Source of the DNA: an uncultured Erythrobacter sp.
GTDB taxonomy: Bacteria; Pseudomonadota; Alphaproteobacteria; Sphingomonadales; Sphingomonadaceae
DNA: 38,157 nucleotides
Assembly (NCBI GenBank): GCA_937899785.1
Contig: CALCCG010000247.1
Location: 1-38,157 of the forward strand
Direction: 5' to 3'
The translations under genes and the position numbers were made by a program. Below are positions 8,357 through 18,146 of this stretch, piece after piece (positions within the stretch are counted from its first letter, which is position 1; each line of letters opens with the position of its first letter). The notes under the pieces were generated by a model. The model saw nothing but the letters and a program-made list of their open reading frames with translations, made no database searches and was not told where the DNA came from.

Positions 8357-11239
8357 ATGGACGATAAATCAACGCAGCAATGCTGGATTTTCCAGCGCAA
8401 TCCCGACCGTTTCGACTGGCTGTCGCGCGAGACCATTTCGGCAGCCTTTGCCGACACCAAGGCGAATTTTGTCGACGTCAGCGGCCATGTCGAACCCTGG
8501 ACCGTCAGCCGCTATTTCCGGGAAATGCGCGAGGGCGATATCGCGTTTTTCTGGCAATCGGGAGCACGAGGCGGGCTGGAAGGGTGGGGCAAGATCATCC
8601 AAGCCGCGCATGAGCCGGAACCCGGCAACTGGCGGATCAGGGTCGATACGCGCATCCTGCTGCGTGCGCCGATCGCTCGTAACCGAGTGAAAAACGGCAG
8701 CTATATGGGACGACATTCGCTCTTTAAAAGGGGCGGCGCGGTTGGGGCCAACCACCGGTGCGGTGCGGATCAGGCGGTCGAACTCAAAAAACTGTTCGAG
8801 GAAGATGAGCTTCCGGCGCCTCCACTCGATTTTGGCGATGGGCTGAGGACCGTGTTTGAGCTTGTGGAGGAGCTCGAACTCCCCACACCGTTGAGCGAAG
8901 ACGCTGAGCGCCTGCTCAACGTCGCGGCTCAGGTGAGCAAGGCCAAGAAAACCAACGAAGGCGACATCAGCGTCTCCAGCGTGTTTTTCGCGGCGTGCGA
9001 ATGGGGACGGATGCAAGGCCAGGAAGACCTCCCGCGCGAGCTGTTGCTGTTTTCGAAGAAGGTGGCCGATCTGGCCGCCGGCGACGACGCCTACGACGCC
9101 GCTTTGCGCGAATATTCTATCGGTGTGCTCGATCTCGATCCCGATCGCCCGACCTATCTCCCCGAAAAGGGAAATCTGTCGCCCAGCGTGAAGACCGTGC
9201 TGCGAGCTTGCGCGCAGACGCGTTCCACTCAGATACGGCTGCTTTTGTTGCTGCAGACGGTGGTGCGCCAGATTCTGAAGCACGGAGGAAGCGGCGGCTA
9301 TCTTTGGGATCGCCTCCCAGCCGTTCTCGAGGCCGGAGAGCAGCTGCTCGCGGCGGTCATCTCCGGCACCTCACCGCATGTCGAGCAGGATTGCTGGACC
9401 ACCAAAGATCAGCTTGGCTATTTCGACTATGCGTGCGCCTTTGAGAATTTTCTGAAGGATTCCAGAACCAAAGCGCCGATGACAATTTCCATTCAAGCGC
9501 CTTGGGGCGGGGGTAAGACCTCGCTGATGCGGATGATCCAGGAGCTTATCGATCCCGGCGCGCCGGATCTCATTGAAAAGCGCGCCAGCGAAACGAGCGA
9601 AGAGGATACATCCTCGACCGGCGCGCACAGTGCGGACGGCGCAAAACTCACGTTCGGCGAGGTCGAAGCGCGGTTGCAAGCGCCGATCCAGGCTGCACCT
9701 TCTGGAGCGCTGACCTCAACATCGTCTAACGACAGTCCCGCACTGCGGATCGAGGAAACCGACATTCCGACGATCTGGTTCAACGCCTGGACATTCCAGA
9801 ACCACAATCAGATTTGGGCCGGGTTAGGCACGGCGATCATCGAAGGGTTAAGCAATCGCCTGCCCGCCGCCGAGCGTGAGAGCTTCCGCTTGTCGCTCAA
9901 CTTGCAGCGGATTGACCGGTCGGCGGTTCGCGACGCAATTCACCGCTACCTGATCAGCCAGCTGTTCTCGTTTGTGCTCAAAGGCGGCTGGTTGATGCTG
10001 ACGCTGATGCTTGGTGGAGCGGGCTATGTCCTTGCGAATGTCGGCAGGGTTCTGGTCGAATCGCCATCCCCGGTCGGCTTTCTGGTCCCTGACGGCGTGT
10101 CTGCGATTGGAGTGGGTGTGGGCGGCGCCTTGGGATTTGGCGCCAGCCTGTTCCTCAAATGGAAGGATGCCCTTTCGCAACCGGCCGATGTGAAGCTCGA
10201 CAAATATTTCGCCGTTCCCGACTACAAATCGGAAAGAGGCTTTACCTATGATGTCTCGGAGGACTTGAGAAAGGCCCTCAAGCTGGTGCCGCTAGAAGAG
10301 GTAGGCGGTACGTCCCACCCCAAGCCCATCGTGATCTTCATCGACGACCTTGATCGCTGCCCGCCGCCCAAGATTGCCGAGCTGTTCGAAGCGATCAACC
10401 TCTTCCTTGCCGGTGAATTTCCCAATTGCATCATCATCCTTGGCATGGACAGCGAGATTGTTGCAGCCTCCCTGCAAAAGACGCACGCTGACATCTTTAA
10501 GCATCTGGAGACGGATATGGGCGCGGCGACCCTAGGGTGGCGCTATATGGACAAATTTGTCCAATTGCCTTTCGTTGTTCCCTCGATTAGCCCGGAGCAG
10601 GTGGAGCGTTATCTGGATTGGCTGGTTGAGGCCGAAACCAATGGCAACCAAGCGCTTGGGGAAGACCCACGCCCCGATCCGCACCCCGACGACCCACCGG
10701 CCAACAACACCGCCACGTCAATCGATACCGAAGAACGGCGGCGCCTAATCAGGGCTCGCAGCGACCAGCAAGCGCGCGAGGGCGATAACGTCCGGCTCGC
10801 TCTGGAGAAGGCCAAGATTCACTTTTCCAACAATCCGCGCGCGCTCAAACGGCTCGCCAATGTGTTCCGCTTCTACATGAACCTGCGCGCCGCGCGCGAA
10901 GAGTTTGACCAGGGCGCGCCAACGATCGCGCAATTGCGCAATTGGGTGATCCTGATGCTCCGCTGGCCCGACTTTTATCGCTGGCTTCGCGCGGAGGCCT
11001 ATCAGGAACAGGCCGTTGCGCTGTCCGCTGTGGCGGGGGAAACCACGCTCGCGAAAGTGGAGGCGCTGGAGGCCAATGATAAGGAGACCTGGTGGGAGGC
11101 GTTCTCGGAGAGTCTTGGCGAAAGCCTTGAAAAGCGGACATGGTTTGGTGATCGGGCGCTGGAGCGGTTCTTTGATGAGATCAAGGCCGATGGTGACGAC
11201 GCCAGCCTTGCCAAAGGGGCCGGGCGCGGCTTTTGGTGA
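8357..11239 (+). CDS. EVE-domain / KAP-family P-loop NTPase fusion
   Basis: A 960-residue multidomain protein. Residues about 8-150 look like an EVE (PUA/YTH-like) domain: CWIFQRNPDRFDW at the start, GDIAFFW and GLEGWGKII in the core. Residues about 180-330 contain two segments (from LSEDAERLLNVAAQVSKAKK and LSPSVKTVLRAC) that resemble the Clp N-terminal repeat, a weaker call. From about 350 a KAP NTPase follows, with Walker A APWGGGKTSL (Lys387), two membrane helices (about 543-565 and 575-600) inserted between the Walker motifs as KAP proteins have, and Walker B VIFIDDLDRC (Asp663, Asp664). KAP proteins include PifA of plasmid F, which excludes phage T7. EVE domains are known or predicted readers of modified bases. 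The arrangement suggests a membrane-tethered sensing or conflict NTPase, acting with the hydrolase-like gene just upstream. Confidence 0.88.
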   Translation: MDDKSTQQCWIFQRNPDRFDWLSRETISAAFADTKANFVDVSGHVEPWTVSRYFREMREGDIAFFWQSGARGGLEGWGKIIQAAHEPEPGNWRIRVDTRILLRAPIARNRVKNGSYMGRHSLFKRGGAVGANHRCGADQAVELKKLFEEDELPAPPLDFGDGLRTVFELVEELELPTPLSEDAERLLNVAAQVSKAKKTNEGDISVSSVFFAACEWGRMQGQEDLPRELLLFSKKVADLAAGDDAYDAALREYSIGVLDLDPDRPTYLPEKGNLSPSVKTVLRACAQTRSTQIRLLLLLQTVVRQILKHGGSGGYLWDRLPAVLEAGEQLLAAVISGTSPHVEQDCWTTKDQLGYFDYACAFENFLKDSRTKAPMTISIQAPWGGGKTSLMRMIQELIDPGAPDLIEKRASETSEEDTSSTGAHSADGAKLTFGEVEARLQAPIQAAPSGALTSTSSNDSPALRIEETDIPTIWFNAWTFQNHNQIWAGLGTAIIEGLSNRLPAAERESFRLSLNLQRIDRSAVRDAIHRYLISQLFSFVLKGGWLMLTLMLGGAGYVLANVGRVLVESPSPVGFLVPDGVSAIGVGVGGALGFGASLFLKWKDALSQPADVKLDKYFAVPDYKSERGFTYDVSEDLRKALKLVPLEEVGGTSHPKPIVIFIDDLDRCPPPKIAELFEAINLFLAGEFPNCIIILGMDSEIVAASLQKTHADIFKHLETDMGAATLGWRYMDKFVQLPFVVPSISPEQVERYLDWLVEAETNGNQALGEDPRPDPHPDDPPANNTATSIDTEERRRLIRARSDQQAREGDNVRLALEKAKIHFSNNPRALKRLANVFRFYMNLRAAREEFDQGAPTIAQLRNWVILMLRWPDFYRWLRAEAYQEQAVALSAVAGETTLAKVEALEANDKETWWEAFSESLGESLEKRTWFGDRALERFFDEIKADGDDASLAKGAGRGFW

Positions 11240-11267
11240 AGCGCGCAGGGCCGCCGCTCCTCCTCGC

Positions 11268-12449
11268 CTAACAGCCCTGCCGTTTAAGCGCGGGCACCAT
11301 TGTGCGCTCCAACGTTTCGGTAAGCAGTCTGAGCCCCATCCGCCGCCCGCGCGGCCAATGACTGGCGTGGATCGCGAGATATTCGATCTGCCCGCGCGCG
11401 CCGCGATTGCTCTTGAACTCGCCCGCGCCCGATGATCCGTGATGGCGATAGCCACGCTCCATCGCCCATTCGCTGCTCAAAAGGCTTGCAATCCGATACA
11501 GCGCTTCGGACTTAGGCCGAGTGGTGTCGTAACCGAGCATGGGCACGGTCACCAGGTCCCCGGCCACGCGCATACCCGCTGAGGCCATGATCACGCCCTT
11601 GGCGTCGCGCGCCACCCGGAATCGCAGCGCGCCGCTGTCGCAAGCGTGTTTGACGAAAGCCGGTGTGTAGGCGGGGTTGAGCGCGGAATAGCGGCCCAGA
11701 TAGAGCTGCGCGTAGAGATCAGCGAGCCGACCGGCGTCGGCATCGCTCATCACCTCCAGCTCTTCGACCACCAGGCTGGACCTGCGCATGGCGCGGCGAT
11801 CGCTCTTCGTATGGCTGCGCGGATGCCACCGGCCTTCCAGATCGTCCGTCACCCAGATCTGGCGCGAAGGAAGCAACGACCAGCCATCGGATTTGAGGCT
11901 GGACACAAGCGCCGGGCAGCTCCACGGATCGACGCAGCGGACAACCGGGAGATGATCGGGAAAGGCCTCCGTTACCGCGCGTCGCATGGCGGCAAGGCCG
12001 GTTCCGTCCCAGCGCCCGTGCAGGCTGGTCGAGAACATCCAATTATCGATATGGACGGTGCGGTTGATCGCAAGCGCCCTTAACCAGCGGTCCAGCGCGG
12101 CCAGCGACATCTGAGCTCCGGTCTTTGCCAGTCCCGTGAGCCCGAGGATGTCGATTTCATCGCGAGCGTAGAGGACATAGGCGCTGTGCGGGCTGGCGAC
12201 ATAAGTGTCCCCATAGCGGCCATCTTCAACCGTCACCGGCAGGCGCAGTTGGCCATAGGTCGCCAGCCCCACACGCGAACGCGCATTGGTGACAAGTCGG
12301 CCCGTACCCGCTTCCAGAAAGCCGCGTATAAAGCGCGCGGCTTGGCTGTGATCGCCCTGGATCGCTTCCGGCTCAAGGATAAGGCCTGCGTCCGAAGGCG
12401 GCGGGCCGGTCATACTCCGCGCACGTTTTGCAAAAGACTCGCATGGCAC
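11268..12449 (-). CDS. GNAT/FemAB-like acyltransferase, hypothetical
   Basis: A 393-residue soluble protein whose C-terminal half reads like a GNAT or FemAB-type acyltransferase: alternating strands with RFRVARDAKGVIMASAGMRV, then a helix that would hold acyl-CoA and a final SGAGEFKSNRG loop. No exact family is assigned. The start shown is a GTG. An ATG 36 bases downstream (12413) is an alternative, although its GGAG lies too close for a good ribosome site. It converges on the EVE-KAP gene with 28 bases between the stops, so it is probably not part of that operon. A possible role in modifying cell-envelope or peptide amines is unsupported beyond the fold guess. Confidence 0.6.
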   Translation of the reverse strand: MPCESFAKRARSMTGPPPSDAGLILEPEAIQGDHSQAARFIRGFLEAGTGRLVTNARSRVGLATYGQLRLPVTVEDGRYGDTYVASPHSAYVLYARDEIDILGLTGLAKTGAQMSLAALDRWLRALAINRTVHIDNWMFSTSLHGRWDGTGLAAMRRAVTEAFPDHLPVVRCVDPWSCPALVSSLKSDGWSLLPSRQIWVTDDLEGRWHPRSHTKSDRRAMRRSSLVVEELEVMSDADAGRLADLYAQLYLGRYSALNPAYTPAFVKHACDSGALRFRVARDAKGVIMASAGMRVAGDLVTVPMLGYDTTRPKSEALYRIASLLSSEWAMERGYRHHGSSGAGEFKSNRGARGQIEYLAIHASHWPRGRRMGLRLLTETLERTMVPALKRQGC

Positions 12450-12549
12450 AAGGCAACCACCATCATGGCCGCTTTTGCACCCTAGCCTTGCGTGTACATG
12501 ACATGTGTTTGGCCATGATGTGACAGGGCCGCGCGAAAACGCCTGAGGA

Positions 12550-14415
12550 TCAGCTGGTGCGCACCTTGGTGAGGAAGGCCTGAACCTGAGCGTTCAGCGT
12601 CGCGGCTTGCTGTTCAAGGTCGGTCGCGCTGGTCAGCACCTGGCCGGCCGCCGCGCCGGTTGACAGCGACAGATCGCGCACATCGTTGATGTGGCTGGCC
12701 ACCGCCTGCGTGCCGTTGGCGGCGAGATCGATGCTGCGCGCCAGATCCTGGCCCGCGACCGATTGCTGGTCGACTGCGCTTGCGATCGAGACCGCCGTGC
12801 TTTCCAGCTCCTTGACCTGCCCGGCAATCGAACGCAGCGCGGAAACGCTGGCGCCTGTTGTGTCCTGCATGGCGCGGATCTGTTCGGCTACCTGTTCGGT
12901 CGCGCGGCTGGTTTGCATGGCGAGTTCTTTGACCTCGCTCGCCACCACCGCAAAGCCGCGCCCCGCTTCGCCACCTCGCGCGGCTTCAATCGACGCGTTC
13001 AAGGCCAGCAGATTGGTGCGCTGGGCGATGGTCTGGATCAGCTCGACCACCTGGCCGACCTCGTCGGCTGAGGCCGAAAGCGCCGAGATTGTCGTGTCCG
13101 CTTCGCTCGTCGCGTCGGTTGCAAGCCGCGCCAGTTCGCTTGACGAAGCGGCCTGGCGGCTGATTTCGCCGATGGACAGGGCAAACTCGTCGCTTGCGGC
13201 CGCCGCCGAGGTTGCGCCGGCGTTGGCTTCGCTCATGCTGTCGGTGAGCTCGCTGGTGCGTCCGGCGGCCTGGTCGGCGGTCTCCGCCATCCGGGTCGCG
13301 GTGCTTTGCAGCTCGCTGGAGGCAGAGGTGACCTTGCCCACCACTTCGCCCACGGTGCGTTCAAAACTGTTGGCGACATCGGCGATCAGGGCAACCCGGC
13401 GCTCTTCGGCTTCCTCGCGTTCGCGCGCGCGTTCCTTTTGAGCGCGGATTTCCTTTTCAGCGTGGTCTGAGCGTTCGCGCGCCCACATTTCCAGCTGCCG
13501 GTTGGCGCGCTTGAACATAGTCAGCGCGCGCAGCATCTCGCCGATCTCGTCCTTGCGCTCGTCCCCTTTGATCTCAAAGCTGCGATCGCCATTGGCGAGC
13601 CGGGTCATCCCTTGCGTGATCTCTCGGATTTTGCGCGCAAGGTCACGCGAGAGGAAGGCGAAGCCCGCGACCAGCACCAGCGCGGCGACCAGCGCCAGCG
13701 CCACGGCCCCGCGGATCACCGTGAAGAGATAATCTACCCTCGCCTCACGCATCGCTTCGGCAAGGTTCGATGCGTCGCCGGCAAAGGTCTGTGCGTCGTC
13801 GAAGAGCGCATCGCCTCGGTCCGAAATTTCATAGGCAAGCGTCTCGGCGGTCGAAGTTCGGCCCGCTGCGCGAAATTCGGCCATCGTCGCGTTGAACGTA
13901 TCGTTGTAGCCGTCGAGATCGGTGCGCAGCTTATCGATCCGTACAACCATCTCGGGCGCGTGGTTGGCAAGCGTGCCACTCATCATATCCAACTGCTTGC
14001 GGGCGAGCTGATAGGCGTCGCGCTGGCGCTGCAGGATCGCGGGTTCCTGTTCGAACAGATAGCGCGACGTGTTGTAGCGCAGTTCCCCGATTGTGCCGCG
14101 CAAATCGCTGGACGTAACCGTGGCGCGCTGGACTTCGTTGGCGGTGTTGTACCGCAGGTAAAGCTCGGTGAGGCCAAAGCTGACGAGCAGGATCACCGCC
14201 AGACCCAGTGCGAAGAAGCAGCCAAAGATGCCGTTGATCTTTGATGCGATGCGCTGATCGCGGATCCACGCCAAACGGCGGGCGAAAAAGCCGTGCTCTT
14301 CTTCCTCGGCGAAGTGGTCCAGCGGGTCGCGTTGGGGGAAGTCGGCGCTGCCATCGAGCGCGAAGGCAGGCACTGAGTGTTCCTCGCGCTCCTCCTGAAC
14401 CTTCATCATGTTCAT
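12550..14415 (-). CDS. Methyl-accepting chemotaxis protein (first of tandem pair)
   Basis: A 621-residue receptor with a cytoplasmic N-terminus, TM1 (about 59-82, [14 protein letters not shown]), a periplasmic helical sensor of about 150 residues, TM2 (about 233-256), a HAMP domain and a coiled-coil signalling domain with the conserved tip core ([20 protein letters not shown]). The C-terminus FLTKVRTS lacks an NWETF-type CheR-binding tail. The ATG at 14415 follows TTTGGGGA. A TTG 63 bases upstream (14478) is in frame but starts beside a hairpin. The sensor has no recognisable PAS or Cache domain and looks four-helix-bundle-like, so the ligand is unknown. It lies downstream of a second MCP with which it shares 215 identical bases, and it is last in the chemotaxis block. 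Confidence 0.93.
   Translation of the reverse strand: MNMMKVQEEREEHSVPAFALDGSADFPQRDPLDHFAEEEEHGFFARRLAWIRDQRIASKINGIFGCFFALGLAVILLVSFGLTELYLRYNTANEVQRATVTSSDLRGTIGELRYNTSRYLFEQEPAILQRQRDAYQLARKQLDMMSGTLANHAPEMVVRIDKLRTDLDGYNDTFNATMAEFRAAGRTSTAETLAYEISDRGDALFDDAQTFAGDASNLAEAMREARVDYLFTVIRGAVALALVAALVLVAGFAFLSRDLARKIREITQGMTRLANGDRSFEIKGDERKDEIGEMLRALTMFKRANRQLEMWARERSDHAEKEIRAQKERAREREEAEERRVALIADVANSFERTVGEVVGKVTSASSELQSTATRMAETADQAAGRTSELTDSMSEANAGATSAAAASDEFALSIGEISRQAASSSELARLATDATSEADTTISALSASADEVGQVVELIQTIAQRTNLLALNASIEAARGGEAGRGFAVVASEVKELAMQTSRATEQVAEQIRAMQDTTGASVSALRSIAGQVKELESTAVSIASAVDQQSVAGQDLARSIDLAANGTQAVASHINDVRDLSLSTGAAAGQVLTSATDLEQQAATLNAQVQAFLTKVRTS
12833..13047. repeat. 215-bp segment identical to 14807-15021
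   Basis: All 215 bases are identical, in the same orientation, to 14807-15021 in the neighbouring MCP gene (offset 1974). The segment encodes the receptor tip that contacts CheA and CheW. Sequence on both sides diverges at once, including at synonymous sites, which points to recent gene conversion or very strong local homogenisation. Confidence 0.95.
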
Positions 14416-14478
14416 GCCCGCATTCCCCAAAAGCCGCTCAAAGAGCCGCGCTAATCCCTGAACGAAAATCGTTAACAA

Positions 14479-14518
14479 CGCCTTTCAAAGGGCCCTTAGA
14501 GCGCCCCTTTGAAAGGCG
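14479..14518 (-). terminator. Strong hairpin between the two MCP genes
   Basis: CGCCTTTCAAAGGG (14479-14492) pairs perfectly with CCCTTTGAAAGGCG (14505-14518), a 14-base stem with a 12-base loop, lying 5 bases after the stop of the upstream MCP on the minus strand. The following bases (GTTGTTAACGATTTTC) hold only scattered T, so it may be a weak terminator or an mRNA-stability or attenuation hairpin that lowers expression of the second MCP. Confidence 0.6.
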
Positions 14519-14523
14519 CCGTT

Positions 14524-16368
14524 TCACGAGGCGCGAACCTTGTTCAGAAACGCGTCCACCTGGCCGCGCAAGACGGCGGCCTGGCCTTCGAGATTGGTCG
14601 CGCTGGAGAGCACCTGGCTGGCGGCTGACCCGGTTGACAGCGAGAGATCGCGCACATCGGCGATGTGGCCGGTCACCTGTTCGGTGCCGCGCGCGGCGAG
14701 ATCAATGCTGCGCGCCAGATCCTGACCCGCGACCGATTGCTGGTCGACCGCGCTGGCGATGGAGGTCGCGGTTGTTTCCAGTTCCTGCACTTGTGACGCG
14801 ATTGAGCGCAGCGCGGAAACGCTGGCGCCTGTTGTGTCCTGCATGGCGCGGATCTGTTCGGCTACCTGTTCGGTCGCGCGGCTGGTTTGCATGGCGAGTT
14901 CTTTGACCTCGCTCGCCACCACCGCAAAGCCGCGCCCCGCTTCGCCACCTCGCGCGGCTTCAATCGACGCGTTCAAGGCCAGCAGATTGGTGCGCTGGGC
15001 GATGGTCTGGATCAGCTCGACGATCTGCCCGACCTGCTGCGCGCTTTCAGACAGCGCCGAGATCGTTGTGTCGGCCTGGGTGGCGGAATCGGTCGCCTTG
15101 CGCGCGAGCTCGGCCGAAGACGCAGCCTGGCGGCTTATCTCGCCGATCGACATCGCGAATTCGTCGCTCGCCGCGGCGGCGGCGGTCGCTCCCGCATTGG
15201 CGTCGGTCATAGAAGCGCTGACTTCACCGGCGCGTTGGCTCGATTGCTCCGCGGTTTTGGCCATCATCTGCGAGGTCGTCTGGAGCTGGGTTGAGGCTTC
15301 GGCCACGCCGCTGGCAACATCGCCAACGGTGCGCTCGAACTGAGCGGCCACGTCGCTCAGCATACGCTCTCTTTCACGCCGGGCTTCTTCTTTTTGTTCT
15401 TGCAGACGGTTTTGCTCTTCAAGCTCAGCCTTGGCCTTTTCGGCCCGTTCGCGGGCGAGCCGCTCAAGCCGCTTGCCCGCGCTGTGGAAGATCATCATCG
15501 CGCGCGCCATTTCGCCGATTTCATCGCGGCGTCTGCGGCCCGAAATGCGCAGTTCGCTATCGCCGGAGGCAAGCTTGTTCATTTCCGCCGTCATGGCCTT
15601 GATCGCGCCACCGACATTACGATCAAAATAGCGCTGCGCGAGAAGCGAGAGCGTTGTCAGCATCGCTGTGAAGACGATCAGCGAAACCATAAGCGTCCAG
15701 ATAAGAGCGGACCCGGAATCGGACATCATCTTGGCGTTTTGGCTCAGTCGCGCTGCCACGTCGCGTGCGGCTTCGAGCACCAGACTGCCCGTGGCCTGCA
15801 ATTCGCTGGCCTTGGTTTCGCGGCGGATGACGTCGGTGCTTGCGGGCTCAAATCCGCGCACTTCGCGCCGGAAATCGTCCACGCCCGACTGGATCAAGGC
15901 AAGCTGGTCTGAGGATGCGCTGTCCACGCCTTCGACCTTGATCCGCAATTCGGATACGGCCTTATCGGCGATGTCGAGGCGATCAAGCGCCGCGTCGACC
16001 CGAATGTTCTCGCCCCGCGCCACCAGCAATTCCGAATGGCGCTGCGCCTCGCTCAGCACCGCGACCAGGCGTTCCGCGTCGAGCGCCAGATCGTGCTCGT
16101 ACGCGATCTGGTCGGTGCGCTCGCCCAGTTGGATATAGCCCGCAACGATAAAGAGCCCCGCAATCAGAGCAAATGCGAGGTTTCCCATGAAGAAAACCTG
16201 GATCTTGCGACCGATCGAAAGGCCTTCGAACCAGGCAAGCCAACCCGTTGCTCCGGTTGTCCCCATTGCCCCGGTCGTTTGCCGCGGTTCGCGCCCGGCG
16301 CCGTCGTCGGCGTCTCGTGTGGCGCGCTCTGCGGCGAGATCCACCGCGATTTCCTGTAAGGCGTTCAT
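14524..16368 (-). CDS. Methyl-accepting chemotaxis protein (second of tandem pair)
   Basis: A 614-residue receptor with a longer cytoplasmic N-terminus (about 56 residues), TM1 (about 57-80), a helical periplasmic domain of about 140 residues, TM2 (about 219-243), HAMP, and an MCP signalling domain whose tip is identical to that of the downstream receptor. The C-terminus is FLNKVRAS, without a CheR-binding pentapeptide. Its ATG overlaps the stop of the GGDEF-EAL gene as ATGA, so translation is coupled. The sensor differs from that of the first MCP, so the pair probably detects different signals while sharing the same kinase. Confidence 0.94.
   Translation of the reverse strand: MNALQEIAVDLAAERATRDADDGAGREPRQTTGAMGTTGATGWLAWFEGLSIGRKIQVFFMGNLAFALIAGLFIVAGYIQLGERTDQIAYEHDLALDAERLVAVLSEAQRHSELLVARGENIRVDAALDRLDIADKAVSELRIKVEGVDSASSDQLALIQSGVDDFRREVRGFEPASTDVIRRETKASELQATGSLVLEAARDVAARLSQNAKMMSDSGSALIWTLMVSLIVFTAMLTTLSLLAQRYFDRNVGGAIKAMTAEMNKLASGDSELRISGRRRRDEIGEMARAMMIFHSAGKRLERLARERAEKAKAELEEQNRLQEQKEEARRERERMLSDVAAQFERTVGDVASGVAEASTQLQTTSQMMAKTAEQSSQRAGEVSASMTDANAGATAAAAASDEFAMSIGEISRQAASSAELARKATDSATQADTTISALSESAQQVGQIVELIQTIAQRTNLLALNASIEAARGGEAGRGFAVVASEVKELAMQTSRATEQVAEQIRAMQDTTGASVSALRSIASQVQELETTATSIASAVDQQSVAGQDLARSIDLAARGTEQVTGHIADVRDLSLSTGSAASQVLSSATNLEGQAAVLRGQVDAFLNKVRAS
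14807..15021. repeat. 215-bp segment identical to 12833-13047
   Basis: Second copy of the perfect direct repeat in the MCP signalling-tip coding sequence. It begins at CGCAGCGCGGAAACG and ends at GCTCGAC, after which the two genes differ. Confidence 0.95.
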
Positions 16369-17948
16369 GCCGCCTCTCCCCCTTTGCGATCCGCGTCTAC
16401 GGCGGCGATACGTGCGCGTGCTGGCTGTGCGTCGGATGAGCGCGAGGCCCTATCGGCGCCCAGTTGGACGGCGTAGAGTTGATCGATTTCGTGTTCCGGC
16501 AACGCTTTGTAATACAGCCAGCCTTGCAATTGATCAGCGCCAGCCACGCGGACCATGTCGGCTTGCTCGTGCGTCTCCACCCCTTCGGCGGTCACGCTCA
16601 TCTTCATCGCCCGCGCCATGGCGATGCTGGAAAGCATCATCGCGCGGCTCCCATCGTCCTCGCCCGCGTGCACCACAAGGCTGCGATCAAGTTTGAGTTT
16701 TTCAAAGCGGAACTGACGCAAAAACCCGATTGAGGCGTATCCGGTGCCAAAATCGTCGAGCGAAATGTTGACGCCAAATCCGCGGATGACATCGAGGCTG
16801 CGCTCGGCGACGACGGGGTCAAGCACGAGACAGGTTTCGGTGATCTCAAGCTCGAGCCGCGAGGGTTCAAAGCCGGTCTCTTCCAGAAGCTCGCCCAGCT
16901 TGATCGGGAATTCCGGGTTGCGCAGCTGCGCGGCGGAGATATTGACCGACAAGGTGATATCGCCCCAGCGCGAGGCATCGCACATGGATTTGCGCAGTAC
17001 CCACAGCCCGATCGGATTGATGAGCCCGGATTCCTCGGCCACCGGGATAAAAACATTGGGGCAGACCGTTTCGCCATTGAGCCGGTTCCAGCGCAACAGC
17101 GCTTCCACCGCGACAATCTTGCCCGTGTCCGCGTCCACGAGAGGCTGATAGGCCAGATCGAATTCATCGTTGGCCAGTCCCTCGCGCAGCTCGTCTTCGA
17201 TCTCGCGCACCGCTTCGCGGCGTTGATCAAAGGTCTGGTTGAACCAGGTGCAGCGCATTTTCCCGCCACGCTTGGACATGTACATCGACACATCGGCGCG
17301 GCGCAGCATTTCAGAGGAGGGCAGGCGATTGTCGTGGGTGCTGCGCGCAAGACCGATGCTGGCGCCAACCGTGATCCGGCGCGATCCGATGGTGAAGGGG
17401 CTGCCCAGCCGATCAAGCAGGTTGCGGCAGATGCCTTCCAGAATCGTCCCGGCGGCGGTGCCCCCCATAACCGCTGCAAATTCATCACCGCCAAGGCGAT
17501 AGCACCGCGCCTCCGCACCGCACGCTTCGCTCAGCAGGGCGGCGCACGAACGGATCAGCTGATCGCCTACCGCGTGCCCGTAGTGGTCGTTGACCTGTTT
17601 GAAACTGTCGAGATCGATAAGCGCAATAGCGACTTCGTCCTCGCCGCGCGAAAAGGTGTCGATATCGGCGTGCAGCGAACGGCGATTGGGGAGCTGGCTC
17701 AACTGGTCGGTCGCGCCGATTGTGGCCAATTCGCGGACGTTAGCAAAGCCGCTGCGCGCAAGGAAAAACACGGTTGCAGCGTAAACCAGCGCGCTGGCGA
17801 TCAACAAGGGGGCTGGTGACTTGAACTCTATCTGATCGCTGGCGATCACGACCATAACAATAAGCGCGAAGACAAGGCTTACAGTGGCCAGCGGAACGCC
17901 CACCACACCGAACGGGGTCAAGCGCAGTGGTTGGCTAGTGTCACTCAC
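16365..17948 (-). CDS. Membrane GGDEF-EAL protein (diguanylate cyclase/phosphodiesterase)
   Basis: A 527-residue protein with two N-terminal membrane helices (about 12-32 and 43-62) and no separate sensor. A GGDEF domain follows with an intact RLGGDEF (near residue 153), then an EAL domain with EALLRW (near 280), [25 protein letters not shown] and TAEGVET. Both active sites look usable. No RxxD inhibitory site precedes GGDEF, so product inhibition by c-di-GMP may be missing. The start is a GTG after GGGGAATAAC. It sits between cheR (198-base gap) and two MCP genes and overlaps the first MCP by four bases, which suggests that c-di-GMP turnover and chemotaxis are regulated together. Confidence 0.93.
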   Translation of the reverse strand: MSDTSQPLRLTPFGVVGVPLATVSLVFALIVMVVIASDQIEFKSPAPLLIASALVYAATVFFLARSGFANVRELATIGATDQLSQLPNRRSLHADIDTFSRGEDEVAIALIDLDSFKQVNDHYGHAVGDQLIRSCAALLSEACGAEARCYRLGGDEFAAVMGGTAAGTILEGICRNLLDRLGSPFTIGSRRITVGASIGLARSTHDNRLPSSEMLRRADVSMYMSKRGGKMRCTWFNQTFDQRREAVREIEDELREGLANDEFDLAYQPLVDADTGKIVAVEALLRWNRLNGETVCPNVFIPVAEESGLINPIGLWVLRKSMCDASRWGDITLSVNISAAQLRNPEFPIKLGELLEETGFEPSRLELEITETCLVLDPVVAERSLDVIRGFGVNISLDDFGTGYASIGFLRQFRFEKLKLDRSLVVHAGEDDGSRAMMLSSIAMARAMKMSVTAEGVETHEQADMVRVAGADQLQGWLYYKALPEHEIDQLYAVQLGADRASRSSDAQPARARIAAVDADRKGGEAA

Positions 17949-18146
17949 CCGTTATTCCCCGATTTGCGAACCTTGATTGGTCGTTTTACGCTGGCGCTTG
18001 CGCGTCGTCTTTTCCTAAAGAGCAATGGCTAAATAAGAGTAAAATGGGCTGGGCTCTAGCGCGGAAGGTCGCTGCAAAGCGGCGGGTTTGCGGCTCACCG
18101 CCTTCGGGTGCGTCAGAGCGCGCGTCGTTAACTCAGCGTGTGCGGT

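Noticed and set aside
12496..12506. ACATG-A-CATGT palindrome upstream of the acyltransferase gene
   Set aside because: The arms are only five bases and no other copy was seen, so chance is a sufficient explanation.
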